50,892 nucleotides of DNA from Candidatus Parachristensenella avicola (GTDB taxonomy: Bacteria; Bacillota; Clostridia; Christensenellales; UMGS416). The stretch's first letter is position 1; every line of letters starts with the position of its first letter. Below, one piece after another: positions 8,633-17,446 of the stretch. Position numbers and translations under genes: made by a program. The notes beneath the pieces were generated by a model. That model was not told the DNA's origin, searched no databases, and saw nothing but the letters and a program-made list of their open reading frames with translations. The stretch spans positions 1-50,892 of the forward strand of contig CAJFUN010000026.1 in the NCBI GenBank assembly GCA_904420205.1. Direction: 5' to 3'.

Positions 8633-9472
8633 ATGGAGTATGTCACTTTGAATAACGGCATCAAAATGCCGAAGCTGGGCTACGGCGTCTATCAGACCCC
8701 GCCCGAGCGCACCAAGCAGTGTGTGCTGGAGGCCGTTGAGGTGGGCTACCGCAGTATCGACACCGCCCAGGCTTACAACAATGAGGAAGGCGTTGGCGCC
8801 GCCCTAGCTGAGAGCGGACTGCCCCGAGAGGAGTTTTTCCTGACCACCAAGGTGTGGATCACCAACGCCGGATATGAAAAGGCCAAGGCGTCCATTGAAG
8901 ATTCCCTAAAGAAGCTGCACACAGATTATCTGGATCTGCTGCTGATCCACCAGCCCTTCGGCGACTATTACGGCACCTACCGCGCCATGGAGGAGCTCTA
9001 TCATACCGGGAAGCTGCGAGCCATCGGCGTATCCAACTTCGGCCCGGACCGCTATCTGGATCTCCAGCATTTCGCCCAGGTGAAGCCCGCTGTCAACCAG
9101 ATCGAAACCCATGTGTTCCAGCAGCAGAAAACCGCCAGAGAGTACTTGAAGAAATATGGCTGCCAGGTCGAGTCCTGGGGTCCCTTTGCCGAAGGGCGGA
9201 AGGATATGTTTACCAATCCAGTGCTGACCCAGATCGGCGCAAAGTACGGTAAGACCGCGGCCCAGACCGCCCTCCGCTTCCTGCTCCAGAGTGATGTGGT
9301 TATCATTCCAAAGTCCGTCCATAAGGAGCGGATGGAGCAGAACTTTGATATCTTTGACTTCACACTGACCGCGGAGGACATGGCCGCCATCGAGGCGCTG
9401 GACGGTGGGGAGAGCCTGTTCTTTTCCCACTACGATCCTAAAACCGTGGAGTGGTTCATGTCGATCCTGTAA
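8633..9472 (+). CDS. Aldo/keto reductase
   Basis: NAD(P)H-dependent oxidoreductase of the aldo/keto reductase superfamily with 279 residues and a TIM-barrel fold. The catalytic tetrad is visible: Asp and Tyr in DTAQAYNNEEGVG, Lys in LTTKVW, and His in LLIHQPF. The C-terminal cofactor motif is VVIIPKSVHKERMEQN. It resembles the 2,5-diketo-gluconate reductase/YtbE-like branch. The start at 8633 has GGAGGT at 8620-8625. An in-frame TTG at 8618 overlaps this site and is unlikely. The divergent LysR gene is the probable regulator. Immediately after the stop codon lies a relic of a sirtuin gene, so this pair probably arrived by recombination. Confidence 0.93.
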   Translation: MEYVTLNNGIKMPKLGYGVYQTPPERTKQCVLEAVEVGYRSIDTAQAYNNEEGVGAALAESGLPREEFFLTTKVWITNAGYEKAKASIEDSLKKLHTDYLDLLLIHQPFGDYYGTYRAMEELYHTGKLRAIGVSNFGPDRYLDLQHFAQVKPAVNQIETHVFQQQKTAREYLKKYGCQVESWGPFAEGRKDMFTNPVLTQIGAKYGKTAAQTALRFLLQSDVVIIPKSVHKERMEQNFDIFDFTLTAEDMAAIEALDGGESLFFSHYDPKTVEWFMSIL

Positions 9473-9526
9473 GGACGCGCAATCTGTATAAATGGAGACA
9501 TCGGTCGGATTTTGAAGAAAATATAG
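9473..9526 (+). pseudogene. 3' remnant of a second SirTM sirtuin gene
   Basis: The 17 codons after the reductase stop, closing with TAG, encode a peptide containing AICINGDIG. This matches the C-terminus of the intact SirTM protein (AICINGDIG near residues 273-281). At DNA level 9476-9504 matches 7627-7655 at 25 of 29 positions. No start or upstream coding part remains. The simplest reading is that the lysR/reductase segment sits between a complete SirTM gene and the tail of another copy. Confidence 0.7.
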
Positions 9527-9554
9527 GCGGCGTCTACCGTAAGTAAACGCCGCC
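9526..9554 (+). terminator. Hairpin terminator after the reductase
   Basis: GGCGGCGT (9526-9533) pairs with ACGCCGCC (9547-9554) around a 13-nt loop, followed by a short T-rich run. It ends transcription of the aldo/keto reductase, or originally of the lost SirTM copy. Confidence 0.65.
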
Positions 9555-9561
9555 TCTGTCT

Positions 9562-9831
9562 TTAAAACTGGTCTAAAATATCATGGCGCCCCACATCGAC
9601 GAGGATAGCCCTTTTGTCGCTCTCATAGTATCAAATAATGCGAACGTCCATGTTGACATTGCATTCAGACAAATCTCCGACGCCCTGGATGCGCTTGGTG
9701 CGTAAGGAGGGGTGCATAGGATTCTCAGTCAAAAGCTGCAATTTATTTTGAAGCTGCTTCTTCGCCTGTGCGCTCAGATCCTTAAAGTGCTTTTGAAACT
9801 GTTTGATAAAGATAAATTGGCAGGCCGTCAA
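9562..9831 (-). pseudogene. RelE/YafQ-like toxin with premature UGA
   Basis: The frame encodes KQFQKHFKDLSAQAKKQLQ, then NPMHPSLRTKRIQG, then NVNMDVRII. This is typical of small RelE/ParE-superfamily mRNA interferases. A TGA at 9631-9633 interrupts it after residue 66. Beyond it the same frame continues with YYESDKRAILVDVGRHDILDQF and a stop at 9562-9564, exactly the expected C-terminal strand. A TGG-to-TGA change would explain the break (family proteins usually have IIWYYE here). The start is TTG at 9831, overlapping the antitoxin stop codon. The toxin is probably inactive as it stands. Confidence 0.72.
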
Positions 9832-10052
9832 TTCGCTTCCAATTTCACAAATAATGCGTCCACACTGTCGAATACGGGCTGTTCGCCGGAGGCAATCTTT
9901 GCTTTTACCTCGTCAATTTCTCCGCGGAGCTCGCCGAAGTGCTTTTTGGGGATATGACAACCGGCATGCCCGGAGAATATCGTAAAGCAATCCATATGCC
10001 TGAACGCAGATATACGACGGGTGATGACCGATATGAAAAAGCATAGGTTCAA
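9828..10052 (-). CDS. Probable truncated antitoxin of the RelE-like locus
   Basis: The frame ends with EIDEVKAKIASGEQPVFDS then VDALFVKLEAN, and its stop overlaps the toxin start. That position and the acidic/helical C-terminus fit a RelB/DinJ- or Phd-type antitoxin, whose tail neutralises the toxin. The N-terminal half (upstream of about residue 38) has no recognisable DNA-binding fold and there is no good ribosome-binding site. The 5' part is probably lost or replaced. A start at the ATG at 9995 is equally possible. Function is inferred only from context. Confidence 0.4.
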   Translation of the reverse strand: MNLCFFISVITRRISAFRHMDCFTIFSGHAGCHIPKKHFGELRGEIDEVKAKIASGEQPVFDSVDALFVKLEAN

Positions 10053-10556
10053 TGCACAGGCGTGCGCTTTTACCTAAGATCGGGCGCCGGCTGATAAACC
10101 GGCGGGTGGACCGGGCAAACGCGCTGCCATATATGCGCGATCAAAAAGACAAAACGAACGGCCCATTGCGCTGAAGGCGTAGGTCGGCCTATTTAGACAA
10201 GAAAACCGAGAAGTCTCCCAAACGGGGGCAAAATCGCCGAATCGTTTAACGCTTCCGGTAGCGCGCCGCCATAGGCATGATATTATTGCGCCTACCCCAT
10301 CGTCCGTTCGTGAATTGCCCGATAAGGAGCAGCCAGGAAAACCGCTACACGAAGGATGGCGAAGCATGATGCAAAGAAGCAAGGTTTTTTCTGTTAAATA
10401 AAATTGCCCCCGTTGTAGGTTCAACCTGCTTCGGGGGTGCTTTCTTTGCGAATGTCTTTTGCCTTAAGAGAAGTCCATCAGCGGGGGCAATTTAAGGAAT
10501 ACCCCATAGATGCGCGATATGGCCAATCCGTGCGATTTGAAAAGACGCTGTACGGC
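10053..10556. other. Gene-free stretch with hairpins
   Basis: About 500 nt without a credible gene. It holds a CGCCGG/CCGGCG hairpin at 10085-10104, a GCCCCCG...CGGGGG hairpin with a T-rich 3' side at about 10406-10445, and a 12-nt perfect inverted repeat (AAATTGCCCCCG at 10401-10412 with its complement at 10482-10493). A 116-codon open frame on the minus strand has no family features and no ribosome-binding site. Confidence 0.5.
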
Positions 10557-11732
10557 CTATTCGGGCAGTGTCATCAGCGGATTGATTTTGTATTCCGCCA
10601 CCAACAGATCCACCATGCGGCCATAACTATTTACGCCGGCTTCCTGCAGATTGCCGCGCAGAAAGGCGTCGTTGCTGGCGGTGGACGCGTCGGCGATGGG
10701 CCCTTCATATTGATCCCAAAAGGCGCTGTTTTCCCTTAGGTCAGCGGCTACGGGTGTTGAAAAGAGGGGCAGTAACCGGGCATAGGCTTCCCGGTCTACG
10801 GTATACAAGGCGTTCATGGCATAGATGGAGGCGAGCAGATATCCGGAATAAACATAATCCGGAAAACCGCTTGCCCGGCAGGCCAGGAAGCTTAGATAAT
10901 TTGCCTCATCCTCCCGGGCAAACCCACGCTGGTGGGCAGCTTCATGTGCGGCGGTGGAGGGCAAAAGGCAGGCAGGCGTCATGATATTGACGTTCGCTTC
11001 CATGGTGTAGGGAATGAAGATGCCGGTGATATTGGCATAGCATAAGCCAACAGAGGCCATCACCGCCTTGGGCGGCCCATAGGGCTGCGAAGCAAGGGCA
11101 GGTTCGCGTTCGCCCAAAGCGGACCAGGCTGTGACCGCTCCCTGGAGAATTTGGCGCGGATCCCCAGCGGGTTGCAGGGTACCGTCTTCTTGGCGGTCGG
11201 TGCGCTGGGCGGCTTCGTTTGTCCGCTCAATCAGTACGCGGCAGAGCGCCTCCAAGGTTTCCGAATCAGCGGCTGTAGCGGTATCATAGCCCAGAATGTC
11301 GGATAGTGGTAGCCGCTGGTACTGGAGTCCCCAAAGCCCATAGAAAAGAAAGTAGGCCACGCTGGAAGCGGCCAACAGCCCGCTCATAACCCGGCAAAAG
11401 CGATAAATCGGGTGCGGGCGAGTAAAAAAACGAATCCCCTGCACAATAAAAAGAGCTAGAATGCCGGCAATGAGCCCATAAAGCAGCCATTCGGCCAGGG
11501 AAAAGGGCATCCACCCGGTCAAGGTATCGACCGCATGAGAAATGACCGGATAGATGCGGCGGCTGTAGACGGACTCCACCATCTCCGGGTGCCGCCCAGC
11601 CCAGAGAAAGAGAACCCGGCCCATGGGCGCACAGACCAGGGCCAGGCTAAGCGGAAAGATCAATCTGCGCCAACTTCGGCCGGCGGGATGCCCGCCGGCC
11701 ACGGCCCAGAGCGATTGAAACCATTTTTTCAT
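10557..11732 (-). CDS. DUF3810 membrane protein with HExxH-like motif
   Basis: A 391-residue protein of the DUF3810 family, function unknown. Three N-terminal transmembrane helices (about 25-45, 78-100 and 118-138) are followed by a soluble domain. The domain carries the family hallmark AAHEAAHQRGFAREDEANYL, a zinc-metalloprotease-like HExxH variant with the downstream Glu. The start at 11732 (MKKWFQSL) has AGGAG 7 nt upstream. An in-frame ATG at 11789 would overlap the preceding gene and lacks a site. It follows a small lipoprotein gene with a 53-nt gap, probably as an operon. A membrane-bound metallopeptidase role is plausible but unproven. Confidence 0.82.
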   Translation of the reverse strand: MKKWFQSLWAVAGGHPAGRSWRRLIFPLSLALVCAPMGRVLFLWAGRHPEMVESVYSRRIYPVISHAVDTLTGWMPFSLAEWLLYGLIAGILALFIVQGIRFFTRPHPIYRFCRVMSGLLAASSVAYFLFYGLWGLQYQRLPLSDILGYDTATAADSETLEALCRVLIERTNEAAQRTDRQEDGTLQPAGDPRQILQGAVTAWSALGEREPALASQPYGPPKAVMASVGLCYANITGIFIPYTMEANVNIMTPACLLPSTAAHEAAHQRGFAREDEANYLSFLACRASGFPDYVYSGYLLASIYAMNALYTVDREAYARLLPLFSTPVAADLRENSAFWDQYEGPIADASTASNDAFLRGNLQEAGVNSYGRMVDLLVAEYKINPLMTLPE

Positions 11733-11785
11733 AGCAGCTCCTAGGGGTGAATTTGCTGCCATTATAATGCCCAGAGGCGCGAAAT

Positions 11786-12223
11786 TCAAGGACGAAAGGC
11801 ATCCAATAGGCGGTGCGTCCAGGCGCTGGGGGGCGATTCGTAGACCACAAAGGGTTCTCCAGAGGCAGAAGGCGGGAAGATCAGCACCACCGGTCCGTTG
11901 CGGATCTGCCCTGAAGGCGTTTGCACGTTAAGCAGCACCGTATCCGCATAGCCCTCGCAGTAGATCAGCAGCGTGGCTTCGCCCCAGCTGGGATCGGATG
12001 CATTTTGTGCGGCGGAAAAGGGAAGATAAAGCGCCTCCGTGCGCCCTTGGCTATCGGTTCGGCTGGATTGGCCGGTTTGGGCTAGCACCACCTGGGCGCC
12101 GGCGACCGGACTGCCGTTGGGCCCATCCTGCACGGTGACGATCAGGGCGCCCCGCTGCTCAGCTGGCGCGCAGCCACCCAAAAGCAGCGCCGCCAGCAGC
12201 GCGAGTATCATGCGTTTTGCCAT
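11786..12223 (-). CDS. Small lipoprotein with carboxypeptidase-regulatory-like fold
   Basis: A 145-residue exported lipoprotein with signal peptide residues 1-17 and lipobox LLGGC. The mature part looks like an Ig-like/transthyretin-like domain (GALIVTVQDGPNGSPVAGAQV, then TDSQGRTEALYLP), as in carboxypeptidase regulatory-like modules. It probably sits on the outer face of the membrane. It is first in a two-gene unit with the DUF3810 protein, so the two may act together in wall or spore-coat processes (inference). The start follows AAGGAGGGCAGGCC. It is divergent from pgi. Confidence 0.7.
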   Translation of the reverse strand: MAKRMILALLAALLLGGCAPAEQRGALIVTVQDGPNGSPVAGAQVVLAQTGQSSRTDSQGRTEALYLPFSAAQNASDPSWGEATLLIYCEGYADTVLLNVQTPSGQIRNGPVVLIFPPSASGEPFVVYESPPSAWTHRLLDAFRP

Positions 12224-12282
12224 GGCCTGCCCTCCTTTTTCTGTTTTATTGGATGCAAGCGCGGGCCGTTTTATGATTTTCT

Positions 12283-12311
12283 TTGCAAATTCGGCAGTTT
12301 TGCTCTATAAT
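12283..12311 (+). promoter_or_regulatory. pgi promoter
   Basis: TTGCAA (12283-12288), a 17-nt spacer and TATAAT (12306-12311) form a near-consensus housekeeping promoter about 40 nt before the pgi start. Confidence 0.7.
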
Positions 12312-12350
12312 AGGCTTGTTTAATGTACATAGGCAGGAAAGGAGATACAC

Positions 12351-13814
12351 ATGACCCGATACCTAGACGATAGCTGGCGTAAGTCCATGGAGATTCGCTG
12401 GGATTATAACAACCTGATGCAGGAATACGTAGAAGGCGACCACCCCGCCAAGAAGGTGGGCGCCATTACCGCGGACGACATTGAAAAGCTGATGCCGAAG
12501 ATTGCGCGTGCCCAGTCCTCCCTAGCCCGTAAGTGGGGGAAGGCTTCCAAGATGATGGCTTGGACCAAGCTTCCGGCGGGGCAAAAGGGCGTGGTTGCCG
12601 ACATCCTAAAGACCGCCAAGCGCGTACAGGACCACTTTGAGTCCTTCGTGGTGTTGGGCATTGGAGGATCGGCCTTGGGCCCCATCGCCGTGCAGCAGGC
12701 GTTGAACCATCTGCGCTACAATGAACTCTCCCGGGAAGCCCGCGGCGGCTGCCCCAAGTTCTATGTGGAGGACAATGTGGATCCCGAGCGGATGGCCTCT
12801 CTGCTGGACGTGATCGATCCAGCCACCACCTGCTTTAATGTTATCACCAAATCTGGCTCCACCAGCGAAACCATGAGCCAGTATATGATTATTTCCCACC
12901 TGCTCAAGGAGAAGCTGGGCGATAAGTGGAGCCGCCATATTATTGCCACCACCGACAAGAAGAACGGCAATCTCATCAAAATTGCCAAGGCTGAAGGGAT
13001 CAAAACCTTTGTGGTGCCCGACGGGGTAGGCGGCCGCTTTTCTGAAACCTGTCCGGTGGGCCTGCTGCCGGCCGCTGTTTGCGGGATCGACATTGAGGAG
13101 CTATTGGCTGGCGCTGAAGCTATGGACGAGCGCTGCAAGAACCCGGACGTTCATACGAACATTGGTTGGATGGCCGGCATCCTCATGTATATTGCCATGA
13201 CGCAGAAGGGCAAAAACGTCCAGGCTATGATGCCCTATGCCGATAGCCTCAAGTACATCGCCGACTGGTATTGCCAGCTTTGGGGCGAATCCTTGGGAAA
13301 GAAGTATTCCCTGCGCGGCAAGGTCGTGCATACCGGCCAGACCCCGGTTAAATCCCTGGGCGTTACCGATCAGCATAGCCAAGTGCAGCTTTACGCCGAA
13401 GGCCCCTTTGATAAGGTGATCACCTTCATCAAGGTAGAGAACTACCGGGCCGAGGTGCAGATCCCCGAGGAGTGCATGGAGTATCCCAACGTGGCATTCC
13501 TAGCGGGGCATACCATGAACGAACTGATTACCAAAGAGCAGATGGCCACGGAATACGCCTTAACCCGGGCTGGAAAGCTGAATCAGACCATCATTTTGCC
13601 GGAGGTCAACGCGTATACCCTGGGGCAGCTGCTTTATCTCTTCCAAGTGCAGACAGCCGTTACCGGCGAGCTGCTGGGCATCGACGCTTTTGATCAGCCT
13701 GGTGTAGAGGAAGGAAAGAACGCAACCTATGCCCTCTTTGGCCGCCCCGGATATGAGGAAAAGCGGGCTGAACTGGAAGCGCGCAAGGCCAAGAGCGAAC
13801 GGTATATGCTGTAA
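12351..13814 (+). CDS. pgi: Glucose-6-phosphate isomerase
   Basis: Cytoplasmic enzyme interconverting glucose-6-phosphate and fructose-6-phosphate in glycolysis and gluconeogenesis. It has 487 residues. Two SIS folds are visible: VVLGIGGSALGP at about 100-111, and TKSGSTSETM at about 165-174 as the phosphate-binding loop. The family signature GGRFSETCPVGLLPAAVCG lies near 228-246. The start ATG at 12351 sits 7 nt after GGAAAGGAG, and a clear promoter lies upstream. It is a monocistronic unit closed by a strong terminator at 13827-13856. Confidence 0.96.
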   Translation: MTRYLDDSWRKSMEIRWDYNNLMQEYVEGDHPAKKVGAITADDIEKLMPKIARAQSSLARKWGKASKMMAWTKLPAGQKGVVADILKTAKRVQDHFESFVVLGIGGSALGPIAVQQALNHLRYNELSREARGGCPKFYVEDNVDPERMASLLDVIDPATTCFNVITKSGSTSETMSQYMIISHLLKEKLGDKWSRHIIATTDKKNGNLIKIAKAEGIKTFVVPDGVGGRFSETCPVGLLPAAVCGIDIEELLAGAEAMDERCKNPDVHTNIGWMAGILMYIAMTQKGKNVQAMMPYADSLKYIADWYCQLWGESLGKKYSLRGKVVHTGQTPVKSLGVTDQHSQVQLYAEGPFDKVITFIKVENYRAEVQIPEECMEYPNVAFLAGHTMNELITKEQMATEYALTRAGKLNQTIILPEVNAYTLGQLLYLFQVQTAVTGELLGIDAFDQPGVEEGKNATYALFGRPGYEEKRAELEARKAKSERYML

Positions 13815-13826
13815 ATTGAATTAGTG

Positions 13827-13856
13827 AAAAAAGCGAGGCGGAAGTCTCGCTTTTTT
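13827..13856 (+). terminator. pgi terminator
   Basis: A6-GCGAG, an 8-nt loop, CTCGC-T6: textbook intrinsic terminator 12 nt after the pgi stop. Confidence 0.88.
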
Positions 13857-14971
13857 GCCGTTTAGGGTACGAAGGCGATGACGGAGCGCGCAAGATCACG
13901 GATAAAAAGGGGAAGAATATGGCAATGTAAGAAAAAGCAGATGAGCTTATGGCACTGTTCCGACAGTGTGGCATGGCATACTGCTCTGGCAGGTACCGGA
14001 TGGGGACCATGACCGGGTATGATCTGGAATTTTTACATGGATAGCGGGAGCCTGCTACCTGGCGCGTATCATGAGGCGGCCCCACCCCATTGGTGGCGTC
14101 CAGCCGCTTTGAAAGCCGGTTGGATCAAGCGCATGGGAACGCATATTGGGGATGGAAATCGCAAGATCCGGCGAGCGATAGAATGTAGACATTTGGTGAA
14201 CAAGGAGATTATGGAGCGGCTGCGTGAATATCCCGAGCGTAAGAAGGCGGCGATGGAGATTCAGCGGGCACCATGGCCCGCCGGCTTTATGGGATGGATA
14301 AGGGGAAAACGCATGTCCACAGCATGGATCTGAACAAAGCCGTGCAGGAAGGTGGCATGTTACCGGTTTTTCTATGAGGCCTATGGAAAGCGGTGCCCGG
14401 GGCGGATGTGAGGAGAAAGAACTCGCTTTATGATTTGCGTATAGGACCCGGAAAAGGAATATGGAAATATGCCCACTGGCAAAAGAATCAACCGGCCGGG
14501 ACGGGGATATTGAGCCGCATCAAACCCCGTGCGGTGGGCGCAAATTCATCCTGAACGCAAAAGAAAGGCATGCCGGGAACGAAAGGCGAAAACGCCGGAT
14601 TTTAACCTGCAGGGCCATTGGGTTCAAATGCCGCCTTTTCGGCGGGCATTAGGCTATAGAATGGCGTCCCGTGCGGCGCATAGGGAGCGGCCATGATGCG
14701 GTTATACGCTGCACAGGTATGAGCAAGTGCTGGAAGAAGCGCTATGGTTACCTTACCGGCGATAGGATCACCGACCGTTTTACTGAAAGGGATCACCGGC
14801 ACTTCCGCCGTATTTCCAACGCTGCAGGAACGGTATATCTGCCCGGATCAGCTCTCGTCATAGCATTGCGCATACCGTGGGGAACGGATGACCGAATCAC
14901 TTGGGGGACGCCTACTGTTTTGCCTGGCTGAAATCACAATGCCGGCCGGAAAATTAACCAATCTCCCGGAA
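13857..14971. other. 1.1-kb gene-poor, probably decayed DNA
   Basis: No frame longer than about 105 codons is open and none matches a family I know. Short runs look protein-like on the plus strand (for example KADELMALFRQCGMAY near 13935 and NKEIMERLREYPERKK near 14200) but are separated by stops and frame changes. Base composition resembles coding DNA. I read it as a decayed gene or genes. No RNA gene was seen. Confidence 0.45.
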
Positions 14972-15011
14972 ATAAAAAACGCTATGCGATCGGGAACCCT
15001 TTCGCATAGCG
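14972..15011 (-). terminator. serC-serA operon terminator
   Basis: On the minus strand a 10-bp perfect stem (arms 15002-15011 and 14980-14989, 12-nt loop) is followed by T6. It lies about 145 nt beyond the serA stop. The gap holds no gene. Confidence 0.8.
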
Positions 15012-15155
15012 AATGTTCATTTGGTGCAGAAGCCATGGATTACCACTGTTTTTATGGCTGCGCGCCTTCATGCAGCGCCACGTTGACGGGCAATACGCCA
15101 GCGGTCAACGCTTTATGCCAACCTGGCCCGGGCGGTTCAACGGCTTGCGGCCAAA

Positions 15156-16313
15156 TCAGATCACCCGTACGCGGGAAACGGCGCTTACCGACGCGATGGC
15201 GTTCAACGTCGCCTCGTCAGGCTCCTGGGAAATATCAACCAGGGTATAAGCCCAATCGCCACGGGATTTATTCATCATGCCGCCAATGTTAATGCCGGCT
15301 TCGCCCAGCGCCGCGGTGATAGGTCCGACGATATTGGCTACGTTGCGATGGAGCACGCAGAGCCGGTGCGCATCAGAGCGGGGCATCGCGCAGTCGGGGA
15401 AATTGACAGAATGGGTAATATTGCCGTTTTCCAGGTAGTCGTAAAGCTCGTGGGCGGCCATTTGCGCGCAGTTTTCCTCGGATTCCGGCGTGGAGGCGCC
15501 CAAGTGGGGGATGGCGATAACCTTAGGATGGCAGAGTACGTCGTCGTTGGGGAAATCGGTTACATAACGGACAAGCTTATCCCCGGCAAGCGCTTCCAGC
15601 AGCGCTTCGGTATCCACTAGCTCGCCACGGGAAAAGTTCAGCAGTACGGAGCCCTCCTTCATCATGCCAAGCCGGGTGCTGTTGACCATACCGCGGGTTT
15701 GACCGTTCAGCGGCAAGTGGAGCGTTACGTAGTCGCATTCAGCGAAGAGCGTATCCATATCGTCCACCCGGGTGACCTGGCGGGTAAGATGCAGCGCAGC
15801 ATCCACCGACATAAAGGGATCGTAACCATATACTTTCATATCGAGCCCTACAGCAGCGTTGGCCACTAGAACACCGATAGCGCCCATGCCAACGATGCCC
15901 AGGCGCTTTCCCTTTAGCTCGGGGCCAACAAACTGATTTTTCCCTTTTTCCACCATCTTTGCCACGGCGGCTCCCTGGCCCTTGAGCCCGTAGGCCCACT
16001 GGATTCCGCCGATAATATCCCGGCCGGAAAGCAGCAGGCCGGCGATCACCAGCTCGCGCACTGCGTTGGCATTGGCGCCCGGCGTATTGAAGACTACGAT
16101 GCCCGCTTCCGCGCATTTTTCTACGGGAATATTGTTGGTACCCGCGCCTGCACGGCCAATGGCCTTCAGCTCAGCCGGAAGCTCCATGGCGTGCATATCG
16201 GCGGAGCGCACCAAGATGGCATCAGGCTCGGCGATTTCTTCACCCACCTCATAATGCTCCGGCAACTCCTCGTAAATGATGGGAGAAATGGAATTCAGCA
16301 GCTGAATTTTCAT
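15156..16313 (-). CDS. serA: D-3-phosphoglycerate dehydrogenase
   Basis: First enzyme of serine biosynthesis, oxidising 3-phosphoglycerate with NAD. It has 385 residues, the short form. The N-terminal substrate domain is followed by a Rossmann domain with GKRLGIVGMGAIGVLVANAA (about 135-154), and by catalytic Arg, Glu and His-type residues (NFSRGELVD, then IPHLGASTPESEENCA). A C-terminal ACT domain (about 313-385, NVANIVGPITAALGEAGINI) probably binds serine for feedback control. It lies 12 nt after serC in a two-gene operon. It starts with ATG behind AGGAGGC. Confidence 0.95.
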   Translation of the reverse strand: MKIQLLNSISPIIYEELPEHYEVGEEIAEPDAILVRSADMHAMELPAELKAIGRAGAGTNNIPVEKCAEAGIVVFNTPGANANAVRELVIAGLLLSGRDIIGGIQWAYGLKGQGAAVAKMVEKGKNQFVGPELKGKRLGIVGMGAIGVLVANAAVGLDMKVYGYDPFMSVDAALHLTRQVTRVDDMDTLFAECDYVTLHLPLNGQTRGMVNSTRLGMMKEGSVLLNFSRGELVDTEALLEALAGDKLVRYVTDFPNDDVLCHPKVIAIPHLGASTPESEENCAQMAAHELYDYLENGNITHSVNFPDCAMPRSDAHRLCVLHRNVANIVGPITAALGEAGINIGGMMNKSRGDWAYTLVDISQEPDEATLNAIASVSAVSRVRVI

Positions 16314-16325
16314 GATAGCCTCCTT

Positions 16326-17408
16326 CTATTTGTGGGCGAGCTCGAAAGCCTTCATATAGCTGACAAGGGCTTGGATGCCCTCCACGGGCATGGCATTATA
16401 GATGCTGGCACGGATCCCGCCGACAGAGCGGTGCCCCTTCAGGTTAACCAAGCCTTGCTGTTGAGCGCCCTGCAGGAATTCACGGGTCAGCTCTTCGCTG
16501 GGCAGGGTGAAGGTCACATTCATGATGGAGCGGTAGGGCCGCTGCGCCGCGCCGGTATAGAGCGTGGAATTGTCGATCATTTCATAGAGCAGGCCAGCTT
16601 TATAGCGGTTGATCTTTTCCATCTCGGCAACGCCGCCCATCTTCAGCACCCAATCATATACCAGGCCGGCCATATAAATGGTCCAACAAGGGGGCGTGTT
16701 ATACATGCTGTCGTTATCGGCCATCAGCTGATAATCCAGAAGCACCGGCGCGCCGGCCCGGAAGTGTCCCATGAGATCACGGCGCACAATAACTACAGCC
16801 ATGCCGGCGGGCCCCATGTTCTTCTGCGCTCCCGCATAGATCAGGCCGAAATCCTTTACGTCGTATACCTGCCCCAAAATGTTAGAGGACATGTCGGCTA
16901 CCAACGGGATGCCGCCGGTCTCCGGGAGGCGGGGATACACGGTGCCAAAGATCGTATTGTTGGTGGTGATATGTAGATAGCTGGCGCCGGGCGTCAGCAT
17001 ATCGGGCGTGATGTGAGGAATATGGGTATAGTTATCGGCTTTGGAGGAGGCGACGATGTTTACCGTACCGTATTTTTTCGCTTCTGCCGCTGCCTTGGAG
17101 GAGAACTGCCCAGTCTGCGTGTAGTCCGCGCAGCCGCCCTCGGGCATCAGATTCAGCGGTACGGCGGAGAACTGCATGGTAGCGCCGCCTTGCATGAAAA
17201 GCACGGCGTAATCGTCGGGAATGCCCATACAACTGCGGAGGGAACACTCAGTTCGAGACAGGATATCCTCGTACACAGGCGTGCGGTGGCTCATTTCCAT
17301 CACGCTCATACCAGTGCCTTGATAGTCGACAAGATCCTTGGCGGCCTGCTCCAGCACGCTGACAGGGAGCATAGAAGGACCGGCGGAGAAGTTGTAGATA
17401 CGGCTCAT
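16326..17408 (-). CDS. serC: Phosphoserine aminotransferase
   Basis: Class-V PLP aminotransferase converting 3-phosphohydroxypyruvate and glutamate to phosphoserine, the second step of serine synthesis. It has 360 residues, the standard length. It begins with the SerC hallmark NFSAGPSMLP. FMQGGATMQFSAVPLNL binds the cofactor phosphate, and YAGAQKNMGPAGM (about 190-202) contains the Schiff-base Lys. The start ATG at 17408 has AAGGAGGGAAACC in front. It is the first gene of serC-serA. A phosphoserine phosphatase (serB) is not in the window. Confidence 0.96.
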   Translation of the reverse strand: MSRIYNFSAGPSMLPVSVLEQAAKDLVDYQGTGMSVMEMSHRTPVYEDILSRTECSLRSCMGIPDDYAVLFMQGGATMQFSAVPLNLMPEGGCADYTQTGQFSSKAAAEAKKYGTVNIVASSKADNYTHIPHITPDMLTPGASYLHITTNNTIFGTVYPRLPETGGIPLVADMSSNILGQVYDVKDFGLIYAGAQKNMGPAGMAVVIVRRDLMGHFRAGAPVLLDYQLMADNDSMYNTPPCWTIYMAGLVYDWVLKMGGVAEMEKINRYKAGLLYEMIDNSTLYTGAAQRPYRSIMNVTFTLPSEELTREFLQGAQQQGLVNLKGHRSVGGIRASIYNAMPVEGIQALVSYMKAFELAHK

Positions 17409-17446
17409 GGTTTCCCTCCTTTTTCATTTTTCAGCGCAGGATATAG

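Noticed and set aside
9954..10046. Short plus-strand frame (30 codons) antisense to the antitoxin
   Set aside because: Protein-like composition but no ribosome-binding site or known family, too short to support.
10074..10424. 116-codon open frame on the minus strand
   Set aside because: No ribosome-binding site, no family-like motifs, unusual composition. Probably chance in GC-rich DNA.
14461..15292. Short plus-strand frames between pgi and serA as genes
   Set aside because: They lack ribosome sites, are interrupted within about 60-130 codons, and partly lie antisense to serA.
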